Shown: one piece after another, positions 13,918-24,030 of the stretch
How the letters are laid out: every line of letters begins with the position of its first letter
Position numbering within the stretch: position 1 is the first letter of the stretch
Source of the DNA: Monosporascus cannonballus
Lineage: Eukaryota > Ascomycota > Sordariomycetes > Xylariales
Reading direction: 5' to 3'
Length of the DNA stretch: 64,000 nucleotides
NCBI GenBank assembly: GCA_004154925.1
Contig: QJNS01000171.1
Coordinates: 62,001-126,000, forward strand
Made by a program: the position numbers and the translations under genes
Notes under the pieces: generated by a model
Database searches by the model: none
The model's input: the letters and a program-made list of their open reading frames with translations, nothing else
What the model was told of the DNA's origin: nothing

Positions 13918-14123
13918 TATAAGATAATAGATAGCTAAAAGTCAGATAAGGTGATCTTTAACCAATCGTAAAGCAAATTTCAAAAAGTAAATATATTAGG
14001 TTACTTCTATTTAGCGTTTCTTATTAGCTATCAGATAGTGGATTTATATTAATAAGTGGGTCGGTGGCTGATCGGTAGCTGGTCGGCTATCAGCCTTATC
14101 TTTATAGGGGCTGTATTCTTACA
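13918..14123 (-). repeat. 5' LTR of the gypsy element
   Basis: Partner of 5225-5430, starting TATAAG and ending ATTCTTACA. Internal differences between the two LTRs are nearly all C/T or G/A transitions, consistent with RIP after insertion. Confidence 0.8.
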
Positions 14124-14939
14124 TTATTATTAATTGTTTCTTTATTAAATTAAATTAAATTATATATTAAAAATAGAAATCATTAAAAACAATTAATGTT
14201 ATTTTTAATATACTAGATAAATAAGTTTTCAAATAATAAAATAATTATAAAATAATTTAATTTTTTTTAAACTTCGTATTAGTACGTATCGGATATACAA
14301 TAAATCGTTTAGCATTTTTTTATTTAAAACTATTAATTTTATTAATTACTATATTTTAAATAAAAAATTCTTTATGGATATTTTTTTAAAAACATATTGA
14401 AATATTGTCTTATTTGATATAAGATTAAACGTACGTTTATTACGAAACAATTTACCGCCTCTATTTAATATATTATGCGAAAATATAGGTTAAAAATATT
14501 CTATAAAATCGTTTTTAAACGTAATAAAACTTTTTCATGCGCAAATAATAATATTTAGTGGCATAAATAAATTTATAAGTTATTTAAAAAATTAATATTT
14601 TTAATTACATTTACATCAAATATTCCTTTATTATTTTTAGTGTTACAGATATTAAATTTAATTTACATAAAGCCGGTAAATAAACAAAATAAATTAAAAT
14701 TAAAATGAAATATTTTTATACTATTAATTTAATAATTTTAATATAAATATATTTTCATTATTTATTATATAAATATAACGAGATATAGTTTAAAATTATT
14801 TTATTACTAATGATTGTTTAATATTATTTAATTTATTTAATATATATTTTAAATTTTAAATTAAATTGAATAATTTGTATTACTATTAAAATTTTTATAA
14901 GTAACCCGTAAGTAATTTTATATTGGAAAAACTTTTACC
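14124..14939. other. AT-rich spacer at the edge of the transposon block
   Basis: Extremely AT-rich with no gene, terminal repeat or RNA signature that I can support. The composition changes sharply to gene-like GC after about 15,000. Confidence 0.5.
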
Positions 14940-15070
14940 GGTATCTGATAGCTAATGTGGAATTTCCATAGATAACTCGTGCATAATTTTGAATTTTAGA
15001 AAATTCCCACGGGTAACCCGTGGGAATTCCGCACTACCCACGGGACCCCACGGGTCCGTGGGTAAAAGTG
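14940..15070. repeat. cluster of CCCACGGG/CCCGTGGG palindromes at the composition boundary
   Basis: A near-perfect palindrome TTCCCACGGGTAACCCGTGG (completed by GAA) is followed by CCCACGGGACCCCACGGGTC and CGTGGGTA. Just left of it (14955-15000) lies a diverged version (GTGGAATTTCCATAGATAAC, then TCGTGC) that looks like a mutated copy. The cluster can form strong hairpins. Its nature (miniature transposon end or boundary repeat) is unknown. Confidence 0.55.
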
Positions 15071-15292
15071 CATGGGTGGGTATTCCCTCGCCCTAACCTA
15101 TATTTCCTAAAGAGCCACGGTATATGGTCAGGTAGCTTTGGATTTGAAAATATGTTCGCCTGTTGGTTTGGATCTTGTCACAATAGCCCAAGGCCTTTCC
15201 GACAGCTTCCACCGAGAACATAACCAATACCACATTTCATTAGATCCATTATGTCCATATCAGTTTAAACATAGTCGTGGCATGTCTCATGT

Positions 15293-16271
15293 TCATACCC
15301 TGTTAGCATATGGCAGGGGCCCGAGTTTGCTGGCCAAGATGTGTTCCACGAGGTTCCAGCATCGCTCTTGCAGCTCCTCGTCTCCAGTCTGACTGCTAGG
15401 ACTGGTCACCTTGCGATCCCGCACGATGTATTGCCCGTCGATCTTCTCCTCGCTAATCGCATTGCTCGTCGCAGCAAATAGAATAGAGCGACAACCCTCG
15501 TCTACGGGATCCTTCATGAACGGTCTGATGGCTTTGATCCCCAACTTGCTTGGCAAGCCATAAGCCTCTGTCATCTGGAAGTTCTGGTCCGTCCTCACGC
15601 CGCCGGGGTGTGTCGCGTTGATCCAGGGAGCCGCGCCGGGCCTGAAACTGAGCTCCCCGCGCTGCTTGCGCCGGGTAAGGGCCTTGACCCGCAGGATCAT
15701 AGCCAGCTTCATGCGCCCATATAGGCTGGTCGCGCCGATGTCCTGGTTGATTTCCGCGAGGTCCTTGAACTCGACGCCGCTGGTGCCGGTGCGGTGCAGC
15801 TCCGACGCCTGGAAGCATAGCCGGCTGTCGGGGGTACTCAAGAGCTTCGGCAGCAGGAGCATCGCCAGGTGGTGTTGCGCGATGACGTTTACCTGCATGT
15901 GGCTGTCGATGTCGTCTTTGGTCTCGCTATACGGGCCCACTCCCTCTCCGGCGTTGAGGATTAGCGCATCCAGGCGCTCCAGCTTAGAAACCAGCTGCTT
16001 TCCAGCTTCCTCCGTCTCTGTGGAGGACCTCGAAATCGCATTGGAGCAATTCGATGCGGCTGATGTCTCTGTATTTCTTCAAGCCCTCTTCGGCCTCCTC
16101 TAGGTGCTGCTCCCTCTTTCCTATTAGGTAGAGTTTCTCGGGGTTATGCTGGAGGATGTGTGCCGATATGCCGTAGCCAATGCCGGCGCTTCCTCCGGTC
16201 ACAACGTAGACCTTTCCCGTTAGGTCCGGGATGTCCGTGTTCGGGTCAAACTTGTTGCTGGATCCTAGCAT
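15293..16271 (-). CDS. short-chain dehydrogenase/reductase, apparent +1 frameshift
   Basis: NAD(P)-dependent oxidoreductase of the classical SDR family, retinol-dehydrogenase-like; the substrate cannot be read. The ATG at 16271 opens a Rossmann fold with TGGSAGIGYG (residues 25-34). Frame 1 runs to CDFEVLH and then hits a stop at 15984. A second frame, one base shifted, continues with TEEAGKQLVSKLERLDALIL and NAG, then a serine in FQASELH, YGRMK (the catalytic YxxxK) and NATHPGGVRTDQ, ending at 15293. The two frames join between about 16036 and 16015. The only GT..AG pair there spans 11 bases, too short for an intron. So this is either a recent one-base insertion or a sequencing error. Joined length is about 325 residues, normal for the family. 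It is the first gene inside the left transposon boundary. Confidence 0.82.
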
Positions 16272-17844
16272 GTCGGATAAGGTTTGCGTACCGAATAATG
16301 GTGAATACTGATGAGTTGGCTATGACTCGGAACCTGGTAGCGTTGAAGTAGACGATGTGTTACGGATCGGATCCGTTAGGCACGAAAGCAATAGATATAC
16401 ACATAGACGTTAGGAGGTTAAGGGATGATCATAGATGACGTCAAGGAGCAGGAGGGACCACGGTATGGATTTGCTCTTGTCAGTCTCTTGCCAACAATCA
16501 TGTTATACTAGCAACTCCTTTCTTAATTGGCGAAGCGAGATCAGCAACATCAGGTTGTGGCTCGACTGTAATGATGGTTGTTATTGTGTGGAAGTCATTA
16601 TTGTGTCATCTTCGGTAATTGACAGTCCCCGCTGGACCCGCCGCCGCAAAACAAGGTGGACAGTCTTGGAACAAGTTACCCCTTACATATGTTTTCAAGA
16701 TAACATATCTAATATCATTTTCTATTAAATACCATATAGAACACCGCTGTAAATAAGTGGGCGTAGCGGATTGTGTACAGCTATTTCCGATCATGATGGC
16801 GACAAACCATGAGATTCTTGTAGTGCTTGTTCGCCTAATGATCTATTTTCTTTTTCCTCGTAAGACTTCGACAAATGTTCGACGTTATTGCTAACTATCG
16901 GCATGATCCGAGCCACACTCAGGGTTGGCTAACAGAATGCGGGAGCTAATGTAAAGTCTTTGACACCAACCTAATATTGGAGTTGCGAAACAGTTCCCGT
17001 GGAACTAAATGCGCCTCCCTATTAATCAATGGGGTACTATGGATCGCAAAGACTGTAGTGGTGGTAGGTACGTCTGAGGAACAATGGACGTTTTTGAGAG
17101 GGTCCACTAATTAACCAGCCTCACCTGTATGAAGATGACATCTACCTTGCGGTATTCATAGTTACGTCAACGAACAACAACTTGCCTAGTCAAAGCGCGG
17201 CAGCAACGCTCGTCGGTCGCATACTTGTAGCATCGCAATACCTAATGGAACCCCCGCCCTCTGTCGTCGCTAACCACGCCGGAGTGGAGGCGGGGGCGGA
17301 GAATTGGAGAATATCTTGGACCGAAGCGAGGGAGAGCCAACCAGGAGGATTTCCCGAAAACTCCATAGACCAGTGCCAAGATTCTATGTCATCTTCTCAA
17401 GATGTGGGTTTGTTGCTCCACAATGCTTCACATCTACATATATTGAGGAGCACGGGAAGATAGTCAACCTCATCCTGCGATAGGAGAGACGGCATAGGCA
17501 AGTAGGATGAGACCGCCCACGGAATTAATGCACGCGAAGCATATCCAATCAAACCGAAACTAATATTTAAGATCTAGAACTTCGTGCGGAGGCTTGAGGA
17601 TTCGGAGAATCCTTGCCCCCCTTCTCCAACACTTCCACGTCCCCAACATGGCCCTATTAGGAAATTTCGGAGGACATTCCGAAGGACAGCAAACACTTTC
17701 AGGACACTATATGGACAATAAAGCCATAATAAAGTCTGTGCCCCTTATGTGTTCGTCCGCGCTTTAGTTCTCCCGTTATACTACATCAAGCTCAGTCAAC
17801 TTGTACATACCCCTTCACCGAAGACTGCGATTCTCCTCGCGACC
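16272..17844. other. intergenic region
   Basis: This separates divergent genes and so should hold both promoters. Open frames here start at non-ATG codons or lack coding character. Apart from the hairpin at 17251-17296 and a short palindrome near 17600 (AGGATTCGGAGAATCCT) I see nothing interpretable. Confidence 0.5.
17251..17296. repeat. GC hairpin
   Basis: CCCCCGCC (17251-17258) pairs perfectly with GGCGGGGG (17289-17296) across a 30-base loop. It lies in an intergenic region about 550 bp upstream of the small secretory protein gene. Function unknown. Confidence 0.5.
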
Positions 17845-18710
17845 ATGAAGTCTGAAACGCTCGTCCTGCTCACAGCCCTCTTCTCTACGGCGGCGTGCCT
17901 CAAGAAGAAACCCGCTCAGAGGTTACAAGGCAACCCGTCGCAGATGAGCCCGGAACAATTCCCGTGGACCAACCCCTTCAGCTCCAGCGAGATCGAGGGC
18001 TTCAGCCCGTCTTGCGAAGCGAAGAAGACCTTCAAGGCATCCGAGTTCCTCCTCGACGACCTCCAGATAGCGCCGCCGCTGGGCCTTCGGCCGTACGGCG
18101 ATGCGCTGAAGAATATCCTCAAGGACAGGCCCTACCCCGGCAGCTGGGACGGCATTGATCCCCACGGATACGACCGCAACCTGCTGCAGATGGAATACTC
18201 CGATGTGCCGGTCAGGGTCCGCGAGTGGATCGAACAGCAGGTGAAGGAGGAGACCGACCACGGGGGTCTGTTTGCGGCGTTCCAGAAGCAGCCCAAGGGC
18301 AAGAAGGCTACGACGACCGCCAAGCCCCCAGAGGCCCGGAAAACAGGCGAGGCCGACGAGGCCGACGAGGCAGATAAGGATAAGGTGGTCTTATTCGCGC
18401 CGGGAGCCATCTACAGGACACTGCCGCTCTGGGCAGCTGAAGGTAGCGACTGCGAAGGTGAGACTACCCTCCCCTTTCGGTAGACCTTGCCAACTGGATG
18501 CTGACTCTGGCGTTAGCTGAGCTTTCGGATATCTCCAAGTACACTTCAACCCCTTCGGATGGTGGCGTCGTCGCTTGGGTTACAGAGTACTCTAAGGCGA
18601 AGCGGCCTCAAAGCAGGGATATGGAGTTCACCGTCACGGCTCAAACATTGAAGAAGGCTGAGGGTAAAGTAAAGGAGCCTCCCGCAGAAACTACCAAGGA
18701 GGAGTTATAA
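17845..18710 (+). CDS. small secretory-pathway protein ending in KEEL (hypothetical)
   Basis: Exons 17845-18457 and 18517-18710; the 59-base intron has donor GTGAG, branch TGCTGAC and acceptor TTAG, and splices in phase 1. Product 268 residues. The start at 17845 is chosen because GACCATGAAG is a good context and MKSETLVLLTALFSTAACL is a signal peptide; an upstream non-optimal start at 17749 would bury it. A charged linker near residues 150-180 contains EADEADEAD. A conserved-looking part follows (VVLFAPGAIYRTLPLWAAEG, SDISKYTSTPSDGGVVAW). The last four residues are KEEL, a variant of the KDEL/HDEL ER-retrieval signal that ends ERp72. Family unknown to me. If KEEL works, the protein stays in the ER; otherwise it is secreted and effector-sized. 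Confidence 0.82.
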
Positions 18711-19230
18711 CCTAATCATGCACGATATACAAGCTCATGTATATAGGGTATTGCAAGTATATATAAAATGCATTTCTGGTGTAGCTGAATCTTGAATTGC
18801 GTTACGATCTATTCACCTTTGGACTTTGCATTGCCTGCTTGTCGGTAGTTGCTCCAGGGAAATGATTGAATAGTGCTATAGAGGGAACGGTTGGTTTCGT
18901 TCCCTGCCTTTGCCAACAAGGGGGAAGTAGAGTTCCCAGGTCCAGTTTGTCCATAGACTCGAGCTGAGGCTGGATGCATGTCCCATTGGAGTAACATCCT
19001 TCACATTGATACATCGCATCGACTGGCCTGAAATGACACTTTTTTGTCGCTACCTACACTTTTGGTTGCTTGTTGTAGTGGGCCCCTCTCTAACTAAGCG
19101 CCAATATTGGGTTTTGGAACACTGGGTACCATGTTATTTTGAGGGTTACGAGCTTTTCGTAGAAACAAGAGAGATGGAATGGTGTCACCATAAGAGCGAT
19201 TTATACTAGCTGCTGGCATTATCTTCCTAT
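18711..19230. other. intergenic region between convergent genes
   Basis: Holds the 3' ends of the KEEL protein gene and the M6 protease gene. No gene or strong repeat seen; short open frames here lack coding character. Confidence 0.5.
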
Positions 19231-21249
19231 CTACTTCCCCGAGACCACACACTCCTTCATGATGCTCACAGAAGAATCCGACTCGGACGTGGCCGTGAGC
19301 TTCACGACCGCGCTCGCAGTGCCGTTAGTGGCGGCACCAACCGCGACACGGGCCGTGGTGGACTCGCCGAACTTAGCGGTCGCCAGGGCGTTCGGCAGCA
19401 CGATGCGCCAGCCTTCGGCGTCGACCTCGGCGCTCAGCCGGTACACGTCGGCGACGTACGGGGACAGGTCCTGGCACGCGCCGGGTCCGGCAGCGTACGA
19501 TCCGGCGTTGGTCAGCTCGAAGACACACGTGACGCCGGCGGCGGTGACCGCGGCCGCCGACCTCTCGGCGACGTAGCCGTCGCCCATATCGAGGCCGTAG
19601 GTGCTGGCGCCGCTGCCGTCGAGCGAGCGGGCGCCGACCGTGTAGCGCAGGACCCCAGACGAGTCGCGGCTAGTCGCGAGGACGTAGAAGTGCAGCCGGT
19701 TCGGCTCGTCGACGTACTCGAACTCGCTCCCGGAGCGGGTGCCGGCGTGGAACAGGGCGTCGGCGAGCTGGCGGTAGTCGCCGATCGAGAGCATCGACGG
19801 CGTGCCATCCGGCCGGTAGAAGTCGATGACGTCGATATCCTGCGGGTTCGCGTCGATCGTCCACTGGAAGGGCATGGTGTCCCTGTCTTTCGTCTTGGAA
19901 ATCATGACCCCGGAGTCGGGAGTGAAGGAGTCCGCGCCCATCCGGTCGATCACCTCGACGTTGTAGTTTTGATACCCGCCACCGTCGCAGAGCGGGTCAG
20001 TAGACACGTTGCACGGGGGCGAGAGGTCCCTGCCCAGCGCGACATGGATGCCCATCAGACCCGTCTCGCCGGGGTCCACACTGCGAGCGGTGATCTCAGC
20101 AACCACGAGGCCAGCGTTCGCCAGTTCTTCGCGCGTGAACATCAGGACGCTGGAGTTGTCAGCTAGCCCGATCTTGATTTTGTCTCGCATCGTGTGAAGG
20201 CACCCGAGGGAGCCTCCCTGCAGGGAGGGAATCTGCCATCGCGTATGGGGACCGCCAGGACCACCGAAGCTTCCGCGTGACATCATACTCCAGGGTCCAG
20301 TATAAGCGCGGCGGGCTGGAGTGCCGTATGGGTTATTGTAGTTGTCCCCTATTCCGAGCAAGTGAGTCAGTTCGTGGGCATAGGTTCCTAGCCCTGAGCT
20401 CTCGCCCTGTGTCGACGAGCCGTCACCCGCGTTCGGCCAGATGTTAGAGGCTGCGGCCCATGAGCTCCACTCTACATATCTAGTTGCCGCGTAGTTGGGC
20501 AACGCATCGTCCGGAGGACCGAATTCGTCCGGTACATCCTCCTTGGTCCGGAACATCATCTCACCGAACTCCTGCCATGTCGACGACTCATCCTGCCCCG
20601 CCGACAGGATGAAGACCAACTCGTAAGAGTTTGCTACTTCGTCACCAACTTCGGCGCGCCAAGCAGCAAAAGTATCGTTACGGAGGTCCGATTGGCATTC
20701 CTCCCCCCTAGGGCAGGCGCCCCGGTTCATGTTTCGCGTGTCGATGCCATACTGGTACGATTTATCAGGCAGCTCATAAGGGCCGTAGGCCGTCAAATCA
20801 ACGCCATAACGACCAGCTGAGTCTTCCATCCAATATTCATGGAGAGTGTGGCCTTGGTTGAGCTCATTGGGCGTGTTTAGAAGGTCGCGGTAAAAAGTAG
20901 TAACCTCCGACCGATCCAATTCGGATACAACCGCTTGCGGATTGTTGTAGATAGTCGACCCCGCCGGCTGCGTGATGACGAATGGCCTATCGGGATAATC
21001 GACAGCGACGAGCGCGATGTGGAAGTTGCGGATCGACCCCTCCCGCGAAGGATCAGACCAACTCGTCCCAGGCGGCGCCTTGTAATCGGCCCAGGTCATG
21101 TCATCGGGATTGACCCAATTCTGAGGGTCGATCACCTTGAAAGGGTCGCTCGGCTTCGAGTATGGCGCGGCCTGAACGGGATTAACGAATGATGAGCTGG
21201 CCAGGAGGGCCAATACCGCCCTCTGCCAGGCACCATCCTTGAACCACAT
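19231..21249 (-). CDS. secreted M6-like zinc metalloprotease
   Basis: Predicted extracellular endopeptidase of the M6 (immune inhibitor A-like) type; 672 residues, no intron. Start at 21249 is chosen because MWFKDGAWQRAVLALLASSS followed by FVNPVQA|APYS is a signal peptide; the frame stays open upstream only to a TTG. The zinc site HELTHLLGIGDN (HExxHxxGxxD) begins at residue 292, followed about 30 residues later by GPWSMMSRGSFGGPGGPHTRW-type sequence, the Met-turn region of this family. The C-terminal third is beta-rich and low in recognisable motifs. The 3' part (19.2-20.0 kb) is markedly GC-rich and has long open frames on other strands, which are shadows. Convergent with the KEEL protein gene. 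Likely a nutrient-acquiring or host-tissue protease, by inference. Confidence 0.92.
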   Translation of the reverse strand: MWFKDGAWQRAVLALLASSSFVNPVQAAPYSKPSDPFKVIDPQNWVNPDDMTWADYKAPPGTSWSDPSREGSIRNFHIALVAVDYPDRPFVITQPAGSTIYNNPQAVVSELDRSEVTTFYRDLLNTPNELNQGHTLHEYWMEDSAGRYGVDLTAYGPYELPDKSYQYGIDTRNMNRGACPRGEECQSDLRNDTFAAWRAEVGDEVANSYELVFILSAGQDESSTWQEFGEMMFRTKEDVPDEFGPPDDALPNYAATRYVEWSSWAAASNIWPNAGDGSSTQGESSGLGTYAHELTHLLGIGDNYNNPYGTPARRAYTGPWSMMSRGSFGGPGGPHTRWQIPSLQGGSLGCLHTMRDKIKIGLADNSSVLMFTREELANAGLVVAEITARSVDPGETGLMGIHVALGRDLSPPCNVSTDPLCDGGGYQNYNVEVIDRMGADSFTPDSGVMISKTKDRDTMPFQWTIDANPQDIDVIDFYRPDGTPSMLSIGDYRQLADALFHAGTRSGSEFEYVDEPNRLHFYVLATSRDSSGVLRYTVGARSLDGSGASTYGLDMGDGYVAERSAAAVTAAGVTCVFELTNAGSYAAGPGACQDLSPYVADVYRLSAEVDAEGWRIVLPNALATAKFGESTTARVAVGAATNGTASAVVKLTATSESDSSVSIMKECVVSGK

Positions 21250-21348
21250 CACGGTGAGGTCGAAGTACGTCCGGAGCGGGCAATCAGACGTGGGAGACAA
21301 GATGGTAGGCGGGGCGGCACCCTTTGGAGGGGGGATCGAGCGCCTTTA

Positions 21349-21651
21349 TCACATCCGACTCTCGCGCTCTCTGGGAAATCCTTGTGCGTCGCCGACCCCT
21401 GTCAGCTGCATAGCCAGTGCAACTGCCTTATTCCGCATATCTTGTTTATCGGGGAACCATTTCGGCACAGCGATTAACGTTCGATGATCAGAACGGCGGA
21501 GGTCTGCGATGTTGGTAGATAGGTGCCTTATCAAGCCTAGGAGCAATTGCTTATCAATATGACCTGCCCAAAGGGGACTCTCTTGCCGGCTTATGATGCG
21601 GAGAACCCCTGCTGCGGAAGAAGCGCTTGGGGCCTGGGCAGAACCACTCAA
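21349..21651 (-). other. possible coding remnant, no start codon
   Basis: A 100-residue open stretch on the minus strand has protein-like composition (ADLRRSDHRTLIAVPKWFPD, then MRNKAVALAMQLTGVGDAQG). It begins after an in-frame stop, has no initiating ATG at its start, and sits just upstream of the M6 protease. It could be the last exon of a decayed gene or chance. No family recognised. Confidence 0.2.
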
Positions 21652-23285
21652 GCCCCTCTACCATTGGGCGAGTATCAAGAGGGAACGAACCCAGCAGGAT
21701 TTGGACATCACTACTGACTAAGTTGAGGCGACACAGAAATCATCTATGTTATCTGAATCGTATAAAGATTTTCTAGTAAGAGACATCCTCCAAAACACAC
21801 CTTCATAGTGCCATGGAGTTAGTTATAGAGCACCCCATATACTACTCATTGACCAACCATAGTTAATGACGTAATTCCACTTGAAACTTTCAACCGGATA
21901 GACTCCAAAGTCATTCGTAACCACACGGTCAGTTCATCTCAAGCTGATGAAGGTTTAAGTTCGTGGTCGCTGCGCTAGGGGGACTAGCATGCCCAGATAT
22001 TGTGATTCATCGACAGAACGTGATTCTGATTCCCTATTCGCCGAAGCCAAAGCCTCAGGTGTCTAGGAATCGATGTATCAAACTTGGGTGAGTAACTGGC
22101 TTTACCTGGGACCTTGACCTGCGACATCATGTACCAACACTGCGATCCAAACCCTTCAAACTATGGCACCCTGACAACTTGATTGTCATAGACAGCGACT
22201 AGCTTGTCAAGTGCATACACAGCTCCATTGGTATTTGTTAATAACTTGGGCGATGGCTAAGACACATTTGATCACATGCCTTGAAGTTTTGTCAGAGTGT
22301 CAAGATTCTCAGATATACACAGTATCCCGTAAAATCCACATGTGCCCTAACCCTTTATGCTGGTGTATAAATGGGAGCTGGGCAAAAATCCTACGGAGTC
22401 GCTTAAGGATTCTCACATCGCAGACATATAGACAAAGCCGTGCGCTCTCTATCAGCATCACGAATAGTCGATATCTCGTCACCACGCGACCAACCCTGGC
22501 AATGCATCAGAAAGATATCAAACTGAAACTAGGGATCCACGGGGTTTACAAAATGTAGAAACTTGATAATCTGGAAAGCTAATATACTAAGCACCGGAAA
22601 AGAAATTCACATATCCACACGGTTTAGCTATGATGGGCATGGGCTCAGGACGCTTTAAAAGGACTGGCTCAGCTTCGGGTAGTAAAAGCATTGAGGACAT
22701 TATCACTTACAACCAAGTAGGCTCCTGATGCTTATTAAGTTGCAGTAGCATGGTTTGTTTAACAAGATATAATTATCCCTCCTGTTGCGCGCATAACCAC
22801 TAAATCTCACGAGTCACATCAATTCACGTATTTATAAGACCATAACCAGACCACATCGCTTATCTTCATGCTGAACGAGTCTATGCAGCGTTCCCATATC
22901 TAAAGGCTGACACGTATAGTCGAATGGGGCCGGCTGGTAACACATGATAATATACAAGAAAGTAGGCAGTGACTGCGCTCAGTGTCCGCATATGGCTCAA
23001 GCGCTCCTGCGATGCCATATAATTTCATACAGGACATGCGATTCTAGGTAGGTGATTGACAGTGACTGAGTAATTACGCGTTAATACTCTCTTTCTTAAT
23101 GACCACTACAGTTAATGCACTTTGGTCCATGGCCACCAGGGTGACTAAATAGTTGCAGCTTAAGGTGTCCGGGGCCGCTGGTAGCCCAGATAGGATAGAT
23201 GCCTGAACCTCCAACAGGAGTAAGGTATATAGGTCATAAAGAGAGCCTGTTTCATCATCCCAGGTCCCCAAGCATCAACACCCCC

Positions 23286-23352
23286 GTGACCTAGTGGTAT
23301 GAGGCTTCATGGGGATCTGGGATATCGCCCAAAAGACAACGGTTCGAATCTA
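23286..23352 (+). other. tRNA-like or SINE-head-like segment, low confidence
   Basis: GTGACCTAGTGGTATGAGG resembles a pol III A box and GGTTCGAATC at 23341 is a near-perfect B box. The spacing is about 54 bases, and neither the T stem nor an acceptor stem pairs properly. A functional tRNA is therefore unlikely; a decayed tRNA or a tRNA-derived SINE is possible, with the TA-rich run at 23451-23476 as a candidate tail. Confidence 0.25.
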
Positions 23353-23450
23353 CGACAAAGCGTCAACAAACTGAGCAACATCGATGCAGGCAATCAACAC
23401 CGGGCCGAACTCTTTTGCCGTCTTGCCCGAGCGATTACCCCCGTCTTCCC

Positions 23451-23476
23451 CATACATACATATATATATATATATT
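23451..23476. repeat. CATA/TA microsatellite
   Basis: CATACATACA followed by about eight TA units. Confidence 0.7.
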
Positions 23477-24030
23477 ATTCCAGAAATACCTCAATACGGA
23501 ATTCGTGATTGTATATCTTACTGTACTAATGAGTGCTTCAAAATCGAGGCTTAACGATAGTAATTACGCCACCGAGTATGGTGCCATCACAGAGGCACTT
23601 TCATCAGCTCCGGTCCTGCCGGTATATTGCTCCATCGTTGCCCGACCGCCGGTAGATTGGCTGACAGAACATATAAGTTGTGTGTTTAGTTAGGAGGAGG
23701 CCGTAAATAAATATCGAAATATGAAGCCTGCAAGCTGAGATTGTGGGACGTCATATTGATTCATTGAATTAAGCAACAAAAGGGGTCTACTAATATATAC
23801 CGTAACCGTCTCCCAGCCCATGGCAACGTAATAAATGGGCGGGTATTAGCAACACCCCGGCTCCCGGGGCTGGCCCATAAGCCCTTGGGGTCGGCTCAGT
23901 ACTGTATCCGCTAAACGGCTCCGCTTGAACGCGGGCCGATGCTAGACGAGAACCCTCGGCATCTACTGCATAATCAGCAGGCTCAAGTGCTTTCATCCGG
24001 TTTCAACTCCCAGAACCAATCCAGCCCACC

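Larger units (their letters stand above)
5225..14123 (-). mobile_element. full-length Ty3/gypsy LTR retrotransposon, RIP-degraded, with nested DNA transposon
   Basis: Two 206-bp LTRs (5225-5430 and 13918-14123) start TGTAAG/TATAAG and end TATTCTTATT/TATTCTTACA. They are flanked by TTATC (5220-5224) and TTATT (14124-14128), a probable 5-bp duplication with one C-to-T change. Polymerase remnants lie on the minus strand: RT at 12225-11833 and integrase core near 8060-7850, the Ty3/gypsy order. Without the 1865-bp insertion at 9472-11336 and its TA duplication the element is about 7.03 kb. A truncated relative lies at 48667-53692. Every frame carries many stop codons. Confidence 0.85.
21250..24030. 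other. long intergenic region
   Basis: About 2.8 kb between divergently transcribed genes. It holds a possible coding fragment (21349-21651), a tRNA-like segment (23286-23352), a TA microsatellite and a TATATA motif at 23792. I see no complete gene. Confidence 0.5.

Noticed and set aside
23286..23352. functional tRNA gene
   Set aside because: A and B boxes are recognisable, but the T stem and acceptor stem do not pair and the spacing is too long.
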